Of a DNA stretch of 64,000 nt, positions 17,222 to 25,335 are shown one piece after another (positions within the stretch are counted from its first letter, which is position 1; the number at the start of each line of letters is the position of its first letter). This DNA comes from Myxococcales bacterium (GTDB lineage Bacteria > Myxococcota_A > Polyangia > Palsa-1104 > JAEUJZ01). The position numbers and the translations under genes are program-made. The stretch lies in assembly GCA_016794505.1 (NCBI GenBank), contig JAEUJZ010000001.1, positions 1 through 64,000 of the forward strand. The letters run 5' to 3'. Below the pieces are notes generated by a model. The model was given only the letters and a program-made list of their open reading frames with translations. It made no database searches and was not told the origin of the DNA.

Positions 17222-17935
17222 GTGACCAAGGAGCCGGCTCACAAATCCCCTCGCCGCGCGGCCCGCAGCGACTCTAGCGCCGCCGCGCTGAACAAGCCTT
17301 CCGCCACGCCCGCAAGCAAGCCCCCTGGCCCGCCTCCCCGCAAGAAGCCCCCCGGCAAAACGATCAGCAGCCGCCTGTCCAGAGAAGACTGGATCAGCGC
17401 GGCCCTGCGCTGCATCGGCGAGCAGGGCCTGGCCGGCGTCAACGTCGCAGGCTTGGCCAAGCACCTGCACGTCACCACCGGCAGCTTTTACTGGCACTTC
17501 GCCTCGCGCGAAGAGCTCATCGAAGCCGCCCTCGATCGCTGGGAGACCGAGCGCATCGACATCATCGAGACCCTGCGCGACATCCCAAGCCCTCGCGACC
17601 GCATCGAGCGCCTGATCCTCGACCTGTATCGCAACCGCGAGCGCGGCGCCCTGTTTGCGGCGCTTCAGGCCTCGGCCAGCGACCCCCGCATCGCCAGTCG
17701 CCTGCGTCGCACCACCCAGCGTCGCCTGAGCTTTTTGACCCAGACCTATCGCGAGCTAGGCCAGCCCATGCCCATGGCGCGTCACTCAGCCCTGGCCACC
17801 TATTCGCTGTACGCCGGGCTGTGGGAAGTCAGCCGCACCCTGCCTCCCTCCGACGAGCACGCCGTCACCGGCCCACGCTTGACGGACTATGTCGAGTACC
17901 TGCGCAGCCTGATCCTGCCGCCGCCTGCCAAGTAA
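17222..17935 (+). CDS. TetR-family transcriptional regulator
   Basis: The typical TetR helix-turn-helix is clear at residues ~70-100 (GVNVAGLAKHLHVTTGSFYWHF). It is preceded by a basic, Pro/Ala/Lys-rich N-terminal extension of about 50 residues and followed by a helical ligand-binding domain of normal size. The start is a GTG at 17222; a later start within the extension is possible because the first 50 residues are low-complexity. The effector and target are unknown. It is 103 bases downstream of the selenoprotein gene and converges with the lectin gene; no matching operator was recognised. Confidence 0.85.
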   Translation: MTKEPAHKSPRRAARSDSSAAALNKPSATPASKPPGPPPRKKPPGKTISSRLSREDWISAALRCIGEQGLAGVNVAGLAKHLHVTTGSFYWHFASREELIEAALDRWETERIDIIETLRDIPSPRDRIERLILDLYRNRERGALFAALQASASDPRIASRLRRTTQRRLSFLTQTYRELGQPMPMARHSALATYSLYAGLWEVSRTLPPSDEHAVTGPRLTDYVEYLRSLILPPPAK

Positions 17936-18015
17936 TCGCCGGACGCGGCGTGCCCGTGCCGGGCTGGATGCCGCCCATCCCCGTGCCCCCGTCCCCCCTG
18001 ACTTCCGAGGACGGC

Positions 18016-19662
18016 TTAGCGTCCCAGCTTGCGACGAAGCTCTTGCCGCTCGCTCTCAAACGTCAAGAGCGCCGGAAGCTCGGGGAAGTTCTCGGGATCG
18101 ACGACCCGCGGCCACAGAAGCTCGGCGATGCGGATGCGATCCGCGCCAAAGGGCGATGTCTGCATCAGCTCGCCAATCTGGTGCGTCGTAAAGAAGGTAT
18201 CCGGCATCAGATAGTCCCTGATGCGCGCTAGCTTCTCGTCGCGGAACGGCAGCGACTGAACCTGCGACAGCAGGCTCGCAAAGCGATCGGGAGCCATCGG
18301 CATCGCATGCTGCGGATACCCCGGCGGCGGATAGCTCGGGCGCGGCGGCGGTGGCTGCACCACCACAGGCGGTGGATAGGCAGGACCCGGCGGCGGATAG
18401 CTCGGGCGTGGCGGCGGCGGCGGCTGCACGATGACCGGCGGCGGCGGTGGCGGCTGCACGATGACCGGCGGCGGCGGCCCACCAATCCGCTGCACCGCAA
18501 ACTGCTGGTTCGCCCCGCCATGGCAGTCCCATAGCTGGATCCGCGCGCCATTCGAGCGCGCATGAAATGCGGGGCCCTCGATATCCAGACACTGGCCATT
18601 GCTCGACACCAGCGCATTCCCCTGCTGCGTCCACTGCTGGTTCGCCCCGCCATGGCAGTCCCATAGCTGAACGCGACTGCCGCGACGACGTCGATTGAAG
18701 TCCGAGCCATGCACATCCAGGCACTTGCCATTTCCCGCGACCAGGGCGTTCCCTTCCAGGCGCCACTGCTGGTTCGGCTGGCCATGGCAGTCCCAGGCGA
18801 TGATGCGAGCGCCGTTGCTCCGCGAGTCGAAGTCCGCACCCAAGACATCCACGCACTTGCCATTCATCGTCTGAATCATCATCCGGCCCCGCGGCGGTGG
18901 CGGTGGCGGTGGCGGCGGCGGCGGCGGTGGCTGCTGCATATGCCCGCGTCGCGTCCAGATCTGGTTCGGGCCCGCCTTGCAGTCCCACAGCGTCACCGTG
19001 CCCCCGTTCTGATCCATCTCGCGCGGTGGCACCGACAGACACAGCCCGGCGCTATTGACCAAAAGACCATCCTGGCGATGCCAGTATTGGTTGGGATTGC
19101 CGCTGCAGTCCCAGATCGTGACGCGGGCGCCACGCATGCCGACGTCGCTCGGGCGCACCGCCAGGCACTTGCCGCTGCTCGATACGATCGCCGCGTTGTC
19201 GCGATCCCAGGTCCACATCTGGTTCTGACCGCCGTGGCAGTCCCAGATCTGCACCGTTGCGCCGTTGCGGCCATCTTGCGGAGCATGCACATCCAAGCAC
19301 TTGCCGTTGCCCAGCATGAACGGCGCGATGCGCGCCCCCCAGCCTCCCCCTGGACCTGGACCCGGACCCGGACCCGGACCCGGCGGTGGCATCGGCGGCG
19401 GCGGCGGTGGCACATGCACAACCGGCGGCGAGGCCGGGCCATAGGGTCCACAGCCGCAGACCGACATCACGCCCGGCTGCACCGTGCGCCACTGCCCCGA
19501 CCAGCCACGCGGCCCACAGACCGCGGGGCACTTCTGCTGGGCATCTGCTTGGTTCCAAATCGGCCCTGCCTGGATTTCCTCCGCCTGGGCCATCCCCTCG
19601 ACGGCCACGGCGCCAAAGAGCGACAGACACAGCGAAGCCCATCGCCCGCCTAACGTGTACAT
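18016..19662 (-). CDS. Secreted lectin: mannan-binding motif, two ricin-type beta-trefoils and DUF4476
   Basis: The 548-residue product begins with a signal peptide (to about residue 27). Next is a block GPIWNQADAQQKCPAVC ... QWRT ... MSVCGC (33-71), which matches the MVL mannan-binding repeat. Two ricin-type beta-trefoils follow, each with three QxW repeats: QMW 148, QYW 192, QIW 234, then QQW 298, QQW 342, QQF 386. They are linked by Pro/Gly-rich segments, including a run of 13 Pro. The last ~90 residues match DUF4476, a domain of unknown role. GGAGG lies 6 bases before the ATG at 19662, which decides the start. It probably binds carbohydrates outside the cell. Confidence 0.9.
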   Translation of the reverse strand: MYTLGGRWASLCLSLFGAVAVEGMAQAEEIQAGPIWNQADAQQKCPAVCGPRGWSGQWRTVQPGVMSVCGCGPYGPASPPVVHVPPPPPPMPPPGPGPGPGPGPGGGWGARIAPFMLGNGKCLDVHAPQDGRNGATVQIWDCHGGQNQMWTWDRDNAAIVSSSGKCLAVRPSDVGMRGARVTIWDCSGNPNQYWHRQDGLLVNSAGLCLSVPPREMDQNGGTVTLWDCKAGPNQIWTRRGHMQQPPPPPPPPPPPPPRGRMMIQTMNGKCVDVLGADFDSRSNGARIIAWDCHGQPNQQWRLEGNALVAGNGKCLDVHGSDFNRRRRGSRVQLWDCHGGANQQWTQQGNALVSSNGQCLDIEGPAFHARSNGARIQLWDCHGGANQQFAVQRIGGPPPPVIVQPPPPPPVIVQPPPPPRPSYPPPGPAYPPPVVVQPPPPRPSYPPPGYPQHAMPMAPDRFASLLSQVQSLPFRDEKLARIRDYLMPDTFFTTHQIGELMQTSPFGADRIRIAELLWPRVVDPENFPELPALLTFESERQELRRKLGR

Positions 19663-20236
19663 TCCGATCCTCCGCAAGAAACAGTCGTGTTGTTGATTAG
19701 GACACACTTCCCACCGCTGTATTCAGACAAATAAGTGTCCCCCCTCCGCTCACCCAGCCGGCCGCCAACCCATCAGGTCATCGGGATTTTACCTAAAAAC
19801 CAACCGGTCTTCCGATCCCCAAACACCACGATCCCTCGATCTCGCATGGGTCGACCCATCCCCAAACACCGCGATCCCTCGATCTCGCATGGGTCGACCC
19901 ATCCCCAAACACCGCGATCCCTCGATCTGCTATCGGTATATCGATCCAAAAACACCGAGATTCCCTGATCCGGCATGGCTCGACCCATCCTCAAGCACCG
20001 CGATCCCCTGATCTAAAACTGGTCTTGGGACCCTGTTCTGAGGCCGAATGCACCCGCACTGATGAATCATGAACCACCGGCTGTCGTGGAATGCGCCGGA
20101 GCTGCGCGGCTGCGCTGGTTGGCTGGGCGAGCCCATGATGGGGGTTCTCTCTGCCCGCATCGGATGTGGCGCCTCCTTTTAGGCTTTCTTCATTGCGGAC
20201 TTGCGCGGCTGGGGGGAGTGCTTATGGTTGGGGGCC
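19663..20236. other. Divergent intergenic region with tandem repeats
   Basis: This 574-base stretch lies between the divergent lectin gene and an unknown plus-strand gene, so it should hold both promoters. Its centre is occupied by a 43-bp tandem repeat (separate entry). No open frame in it looks coding, because 43 is not a multiple of three and the repeats would shift frame. No RNA gene was recognised. Confidence 0.7.
19815..20029. repeat. Five tandem 43-bp repeats with palindromic core
   Basis: Units start at 19815, 19858, 19901, 19944 and 19987, exactly 43 bases apart. The first three are almost identical; the last two have diverged. Each unit begins ATCCCCAAACACC and contains GATCCCTCGATC. 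The junctions at 19846-19859 and 19889-19902 form the perfect 14-bp palindrome ATGGGTCGACCCAT. Direct contiguity without spacers excludes CRISPR. Confidence 0.95.
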
Positions 20237-21028
20237 ATGACTGATTCGAGCTTTGATCCGAGCGTGTATACCCGGCCTCCCCTCCTGAACCTGGAAAGCG
20301 GCGTGACGCTGGCGCAGACGCTGGTGGCGGCGATGCCGCGGGGCATGTCGGCAGCGGTGAAGAAGAGCGCCGACCGCCTGGCCAAGGTCGCCGAGGCGGC
20401 GCAAGAGGCCCTGAGCCGTCGCCAGCGCGAGCAGAACAGCGTGCGCGAAGACGACAGGGGACTGGACATGCGGACGGACCAGGCCTTTCGCAGCCTGTTT
20501 GGGCGACTGGAACACTATTCGCTTTTGCCAGCCGAGCGCTTCCCCAAGGCGGCCCGCGCCCGTGAGCTTTGGCTGAGCCTGGCCACCGGACTCAACGATG
20601 CGCTGGGTCTGCCCTATACCGAACAGCTTGCGAGCATGGACAGCGTGCTCAAGCGCATCGACGACGAAGGGCTGGCCGCCGAGCTAAACGCGCTGTGCGG
20701 TCCCGAATTCCTGGATCATGCGCGCACCTGCCAAGCGCAGTACCGCGCCATGGTGCAAAGGCGCCTGCAGGCCGCGGGCCCCAGCGACAGCCTGCCGAGC
20801 CACATCAAGGCCCTGGGCCGCGCCATCAGCGAGTACGCCACCCGCGTTGCCGCCTCGGTGGACGAAGACGACGCGGGCAGCCTCGAACGGGCCCTTATCG
20901 CCCTGCGCCCCATCGACAACCACCGCGAAGCCATCGCCGCCCGCCCCTCGCCGGAAAAAGACCCCACCCCCACCGACCCCGCCACCCCCACCCCACCAAC
21001 CCCGCCCACCCCGGCCCCGGTTTCTTAG
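20237..21028 (+). CDS. Helical protein of unknown function
   Basis: I do not recognise this 263-residue protein. It is mostly alpha-helical with charged heptads (for example residues 40-70, rich in Lys, Arg, Glu, Ala). It ends in a Pro/Thr-rich tail (PTPPTPPTPAP). No signal peptide, membrane segment or catalytic motif is visible. The ATG at 20237 follows a G-rich stretch; an ATG 12 codons earlier is less likely. The 3' end overlaps the stop of the minus-strand DUF4435 gene by 4 bases. Confidence 0.7.
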   Translation: MTDSSFDPSVYTRPPLLNLESGVTLAQTLVAAMPRGMSAAVKKSADRLAKVAEAAQEALSRRQREQNSVREDDRGLDMRTDQAFRSLFGRLEHYSLLPAERFPKAARARELWLSLATGLNDALGLPYTEQLASMDSVLKRIDDEGLAAELNALCGPEFLDHARTCQAQYRAMVQRRLQAAGPSDSLPSHIKALGRAISEYATRVAASVDEDDAGSLERALIALRPIDNHREAIAARPSPEKDPTPTDPATPTPPTPPTPAPVS

Positions 21029-21870
21029 TGGGTGCGCAGGATTAAATCGACTAGATCGACGAGATCACTCGGCGGAACCGGCTGCTGGTGGATATAGAAG
21101 CTGCACAAGTGGCGGTCGGCGATCTTATGGACGGGCAGCGCCTGCAAGAAGACCTTCAGCACGGCCTTGCCCGTGACCCACCGCGGAAGCTCTGCATCGG
21201 GCAGCGCCTGCAGCATCGTTTGATGCTGACGATAGACGCCATCCAGTGACTGCGGTGCGCCGCGCTGCTGTCCCCATATGCCAAGCTGTTCGTCGACCGG
21301 GATCTTGGATCGCAGCAGCTGATCGGGGTGTTCTTTGTACTCCAGATTAGGCCCTCCTGGCTGTCGCGCATGTTCGCTATGTACCGTGTAGTTCCAGGCG
21401 GCGATGTCGAGGCATGTTCGATAGGCTGCCGTGATCTGGGCAGCGATGGCGGCCTCGTTTTCCCAGCCAGCGGGCAGATCGGTGCGCTGCAGCAAGCGCA
21501 GCACCGCGAGCCAGCCGGTGGGATTCAGCAGATAGTTTTCCAGGGTATAGGCGCGCGTCCGCAAGATGCCGTCGGCAGGAAGCGCCGCGTGCTGCGCGGC
21601 CAGGTGTGCATCCGGGGCAAAGTCGCGGTCGATGATGCCAAAGATGCGATGACGCGGGGGGAGCGCACGCCGCAGATGCTCGACGCCCGCGATGACGCGC
21701 TGCCAGCCATTCTGCGGGAAGAAGCTGATCTCGCGGCCGAGCGTGCCGAACCACTGGCCGTAATAAAAGGCGTCTTCATCATCGCGTTCCCCTTCGACCA
21801 GGACGATGGCGCCCTGGCCGGCGCGGCAGGCGATGAGCAGGTCGTCGCCTTCGAGATAGCGCTGCGCCAT
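21025..21870 (-). CDS. DUF4435 TOPRIM-type protein, AriB-like defence effector
   Basis: The 281-residue product has the DUF4435/TOPRIM core: an acidic Glu in IVLVEGERDD (E26), a D-x-D pair in IIDRDF (D81, D83) and the family motif YTLENYLL (E111-L115). In the PARIS anti-phage system, the DUF4435 protein AriB is a nuclease released by the ATPase AriA when a phage anti-restriction protein is sensed, and it cleaves host tRNA. Here the ATPase gene lies 3 bases upstream on the same strand, the same order as ariA-ariB. The assignment as a defence effector is inference from domains and pairing. Other ATPase plus TOPRIM systems (OLD-like, Gabija-like) are alternatives. Confidence 0.75.
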   Translation of the reverse strand: MAQRYLEGDDLLIACRAGQGAIVLVEGERDDEDAFYYGQWFGTLGREISFFPQNGWQRVIAGVEHLRRALPPRHRIFGIIDRDFAPDAHLAAQHAALPADGILRTRAYTLENYLLNPTGWLAVLRLLQRTDLPAGWENEAAIAAQITAAYRTCLDIAAWNYTVHSEHARQPGGPNLEYKEHPDQLLRSKIPVDEQLGIWGQQRGAPQSLDGVYRQHQTMLQALPDAELPRWVTGKAVLKVFLQALPVHKIADRHLCSFYIHQQPVPPSDLVDLVDLILRTH

Positions 21871-21873
21871 GAC

Positions 21874-22908
21874 CTAGGCTCCGTGGCTCTGCTCGGTCTG
21901 GATCATGTCGTCCATGTTGACGATCTCGCGCGGCGAGACGCTGTGAACGATGTCCATCGAATGGGTGGTGACGATGATCTGCAGGTCATACTTACGGGCC
22001 AGATTGCGCAGGTGGGCGAGGACGGCGCGCTGCAGCGCAGGGTGCAGGCTGATCTCGATCTCGTCGATGAGGATGACGGCGCCGGGGCGGATCTGGCGGA
22101 TGATCTCGCCGAATAATGCCAAGATCTGCTGCTCGCCCGAGGGAAGCTCGTGTAGCTCGACGCGGCGGTCGCCGTCTTGAACATGGACGCGGGCCTTGTG
22201 GATGACGACGCGCCGACCGCGGCCGAGGATCTCTTCGATCAGCTCAACGAAGGGCAATAGATTGGGCCGCCCCTCGCGTCCGGCTTCCAAGTCGAGGTAG
22301 TTCTGCCACACCCAAAGCTGCGCCAAGCTGCCCTGCCACTGTGAGTGGGGTCGGAAGTGGAACAGCCATTCCTTCCGCATCGCGGGTTCGCTGATTCCCC
22401 CCTGCTCGGGCTGTTCAAACCAGCGATCGTGGGGGAAATAGAGCAGGCCACCGATTGGCTGGTGTGCCGTCTGATAGCGACCAAGCAGCCAGTCCCTATA
22501 CGCATTGGCGGCACCGCCCCAGTACTGTCCGCCATCAGCCCGTCGTGAACGAAACCAGACGTGGTTTGCCAGATCCCCTTGTGTCGACGGCACCAAGTCC
22601 TCCCGCGCGATGGAAAACCAGAATCGCGGCAGCAAGCCTGCCGGCGTATCCAGGAACTCTGGTTCCCACTGCACGGCTGCATAGCCCGAGGACACAAGTG
22701 ACTGCGTCCGTCGCTCCGACGCTCCCAGACCCAATAGGCCGATAGACGATTCAATCAACTGAAGCACGGTGGTCTTGCCGCAGCCGTTTGAGCCGACAAG
22801 GACCGAGAGCGGGCGGACCTGGTCGGTGTCGGGATCGAAGAAGGTCACGCGGCGCAGGGCTTCTCCGAAGCCGCGGATGTGGCTGAAGCGGACTTCGCGC
22901 ACTTTCAT
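21874..22908 (-). CDS. AAA/ABC-type ATPase, AriA-like
   Basis: The 344-residue product has an ABC-like ATPase core: Walker A GSNGCGKT (39-46), signature LPSGEQQILALF, Walker B AVILIDEIE followed by SLHP, and an H-switch VTTHS. This is the AAA_15/AAA_21 type seen in OLD, RecF-like and PARIS AriA proteins. The start at 22908 is chosen because the conserved domain begins at residue 1 there (MKVREVRFSHIRGFG); upstream in-frame sequence looks non-coding. It is divergent from the gene at 23111 and directly followed by the DUF4435 gene. It probably senses a trigger and controls the partner; no known trigger gene lies next to it. Confidence 0.8.
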   Translation of the reverse strand: MKVREVRFSHIRGFGEALRRVTFFDPDTDQVRPLSVLVGSNGCGKTTVLQLIESSIGLLGLGASERRTQSLVSSGYAAVQWEPEFLDTPAGLLPRFWFSIAREDLVPSTQGDLANHVWFRSRRADGGQYWGGAANAYRDWLLGRYQTAHQPIGGLLYFPHDRWFEQPEQGGISEPAMRKEWLFHFRPHSQWQGSLAQLWVWQNYLDLEAGREGRPNLLPFVELIEEILGRGRRVVIHKARVHVQDGDRRVELHELPSGEQQILALFGEIIRQIRPGAVILIDEIEISLHPALQRAVLAHLRNLARKYDLQIIVTTHSMDIVHSVSPREIVNMDDMIQTEQSHGA

Positions 22909-23110
22909 CGTCTGATCGGTGTATCGAAAGGCCAAGGCAAAGGCCAGTGGGAACTGCGCCACGTGGGGTCGTACACGGCCGCCCATGCCGTCCCGGCGCG
23001 CAGCTCCCGACGCGGGCGGGGTGCCTAGGGGGCGGTGCATGCTTTGGTGGGGGGCGAGATTTGTGGCGCGGATCGACGGGGCTGGATGATACGCTGTCTT
23101 CACAGGTTCC

Positions 23111-23671
23111 ATGGGGTGGAGCGAGCCCGAGCCAGTGGGCGAACGAGGCACTGAGACCTCGTATCGATCGAGGGCCGTGCCGCAGCTTGCGGCGCGCTTG
23201 GTGTTCGACTGCCATGCCGAACCGCGGCGCCTGGAAGTGACGCTTCCCGACGGGAAGGCGCATATCGGCCTGCGCATCGCGCTGCGGCCTTTGGGTCGGC
23301 CGGTGGTGATCGGGACAAGCGATCCAGAGGGGATTGCTTCGCTTCTGATCGTCGATCGGCCGGGGTATTTTCGCCTGAACGCAGTGCCGGGGCGGCTGCA
23401 GGCCCTGGTTCGCAAGGCGGCGCCCCTGTCGGTGGTGGCAGAGCTTCTGGCACTGCTCGAAGCAGCCTTGGGTGGACCGCGGCTGCATGTGGAAGCCTGC
23501 ACGGCAGGCGCGCTTTCCTATGCGACGGGGGCGCTGCAGATCGATGATGCGCGCTGCACGGCCTGCCTGGACTGCGTGCGGCCGCTGGTTCATGAACAGC
23601 ATGTGCCGCCGGCTCAGCCTGTCGACGACGAAGCACGGCCCGGTCGCGCCCCAGCCCACGAGGGGGCCTGA
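23111..23671 (+). CDS. Unknown protein with a CxxCxxC cysteine cluster
   Basis: The 186-residue product is not recognised. It has a beta-rich middle (PDGKAHIGLRIALRPLG) and a C-terminal cysteine cluster, ARCTACLDC near residue 155, that could bind a metal. More cysteines occur at DCHAEP and EACTAG. The tail is charged and disordered. It is the first of three tightly packed genes (2- and 10-base gaps) ending in the V4R protein, so it probably works with that protein. It is divergent from the AriA-like gene. Confidence 0.7.
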   Translation: MGWSEPEPVGERGTETSYRSRAVPQLAARLVFDCHAEPRRLEVTLPDGKAHIGLRIALRPLGRPVVIGTSDPEGIASLLIVDRPGYFRLNAVPGRLQALVRKAAPLSVVAELLALLEAALGGPRLHVEACTAGALSYATGALQIDDARCTACLDCVRPLVHEQHVPPAQPVDDEARPGRAPAHEGA

Positions 23672-23673
23672 GC

Positions 23674-23886
23674 ATGCGCGGCAAAGCCCATGCGCTGCTT
23701 GCGGAGTTTCGCGCCTCGCTTTCGGGGGTCGGGGCGCCGTTTCTGATGTCGCGGCTGATCTTGATGGCCCGCATCATTCCCGAACAGGTCACGCCGGATC
23801 TCGATGACCCAGCGCTGGAAAAGCGACTGGCCGAGGCCATCGCGGTGCTGCAAGCCGAGCGGCGCGGTGGCCGGAGCGCGAAGTGA
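23674..23886 (+). CDS. Small helical protein of unknown function
   Basis: A 70-residue protein with one amphipathic helix and a short hydrophobic stretch (FLMSRLILMARIIP), basic at the C-terminus. It starts 2 bases after the previous stop and ends 10 bases before the V4R gene, so it is almost certainly co-translated with them. No domain is recognised; the hydrophobic part is too short for a firm membrane call. Confidence 0.65.
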   Translation: MRGKAHALLAEFRASLSGVGAPFLMSRLILMARIIPEQVTPDLDDPALEKRLAEAIAVLQAERRGGRSAK

Positions 23887-23896
23887 GGAGTCAGCG

Positions 23897-25165
23897 ATGA
23901 GCGCACGCATGCCAACGGAGTCACGCGCCGCACAGGGGTCGTTCTTGCTAGGTGGCGAGCCGCTGGTCTTTCACTGCCACCACTACAATGTCGCGCTGCA
24001 GAACACGATCGAGGAGTGCCTGGGGCAGGAGAGCGATGCGCTCCAGCGCGATGCGGCGACCGAGGTCGCGGCGGCTCAGCTTCTGGCGGTCCTTGCCGAA
24101 AATCCCGCATGCCAGGGCTTTGCCGAGCGCCTGCAGCTTGCGGCCGAGCTCAGCCGGCTTCTGGGCTTTGGCGTGCTGCAGATCGAAGGCGATGCAGAAG
24201 GCGGGCGCGTGCGGGCACCGCGAGCGCACTATGCGCAGGGGTATCGCGCCAAGGGCATTCAACGAACGAAGCCTGCCTGCGCGTTTCATGCAGGCTTTGT
24301 CGCGGCGGCGTTTGCCGTGGCGGCAGGGCAGCCGGCGGGGACGTACGTGGCCGAGGAAGTGGCCTGCCGCGCGGTGCAGGGCGGGACCTGTGAGTTTGTC
24401 GTGACGAACGCCGGGCCCAGGGGACGGCGACCGATCCCGGCCTCGGTGGGCGAAGGACGCGTGCCCACGGTGCTGGCGCCGCCGTTTGGTGCGACGGGCC
24501 ACATCGACTCGCCGGGAATCATCCAGGCGCTCGGCAGCCTGCCGCTGGCAGGCAACGAAGAGGGGCTGATCCCAGCCTTCGGCGTGTACCTGACGCGGCA
24601 CTACGCGAACTATTACAACCGCATCTCGTACGAGTTCGAGCGGCGCTTGGCGGCAACGCATCCGGCGCTTCTGGCTCCGGCGCGCATGGCGCTGATCGAG
24701 GCTGGACACATCTGCGCCTTTCACACGTTCGGCGGCATCGGCGTCTCGGCAGAGTGGGACGGGCTGATCCGGCCGCAGTGTCGCGATCGAGCGGACTGGT
24801 TCCATGGCCTGGTGGCCTGCGTGAATGCGCTGGGCTGGGGCTGCTGGCGCACGGTCGAGCTGGTGCCGAACGAGCTGGCCGTGGTCGATGTCTATGGCAG
24901 CTATGAGTCCAACGGCCGCCTGGCGATGTACGGCGAGACGACGGCGGGATCGTGCTTTTTGCACAACGGCGGCGTGGCGGGCCTGATGAACCTGCTGTGG
25001 GTGGGCGATCTGACGCAGCGCCCGACGCTGGACGCGAACTACTATGCGAGCATCTATGGTCAGCCCGATGCCTTCGTCGCCGAAGAGGTGCGCTGCCGCA
25101 GCAAAGGCGATGACCGCTGCACGATCGTGGCCCGCAGGCAGCGGGGCGAGCTGCTGACGTTCTAG
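23897..25165 (+). CDS. Protein with two V4R (4-vinyl reductase-type) domains
   Basis: The 422-residue product contains two V4R-like halves. Each ends in the pattern VAEEV-x-CR with a later Cys: EVACRAVQGGTCEF near residue 160 and EVRCRSKGDDRCTI near residue 405. V4R domains bind small hydrophobic ligands in proteins such as BchJ, XylR-type sensors and TRAPP subunits. No DNA-binding or enzyme domain is fused to it. GAGGAG lies 6 bases before the ATG at 23897, which fixes the start; an upstream in-frame extension overlaps the 70-residue gene. The role is unknown; ligand sensing together with the two small upstream genes is possible. Confidence 0.75.
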   Translation: MSARMPTESRAAQGSFLLGGEPLVFHCHHYNVALQNTIEECLGQESDALQRDAATEVAAAQLLAVLAENPACQGFAERLQLAAELSRLLGFGVLQIEGDAEGGRVRAPRAHYAQGYRAKGIQRTKPACAFHAGFVAAAFAVAAGQPAGTYVAEEVACRAVQGGTCEFVVTNAGPRGRRPIPASVGEGRVPTVLAPPFGATGHIDSPGIIQALGSLPLAGNEEGLIPAFGVYLTRHYANYYNRISYEFERRLAATHPALLAPARMALIEAGHICAFHTFGGIGVSAEWDGLIRPQCRDRADWFHGLVACVNALGWGCWRTVELVPNELAVVDVYGSYESNGRLAMYGETTAGSCFLHNGGVAGLMNLLWVGDLTQRPTLDANYYASIYGQPDAFVAEEVRCRSKGDDRCTIVARRQRGELLTF

Positions 25166-25335
25166 CGCAACGACCCGACCGTGCTGGGGGGCTGCGCAGC
25201 CACTGCGCACAGGCTGCGATTTTGCCCCGCTGCCTGCAGAAATGCCTCAGTCTAGAGAGCCGTACGGAGCAGCCGACCGGGGCCGCTATCCATTGGCACT
25301 GCGGCTGCATGCCAAGACCGCGACAAGGAGCATTC

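Noticed and set aside
19815..20029. CRISPR array
   Set aside because: Units are contiguous without unique spacers, and no cas gene is near.
22909..23502. N-terminal extension of the AriA-like ATPase
   Set aside because: It overlaps the divergent gene at 23111, and the ATPase fold begins at the ATG at 22908.
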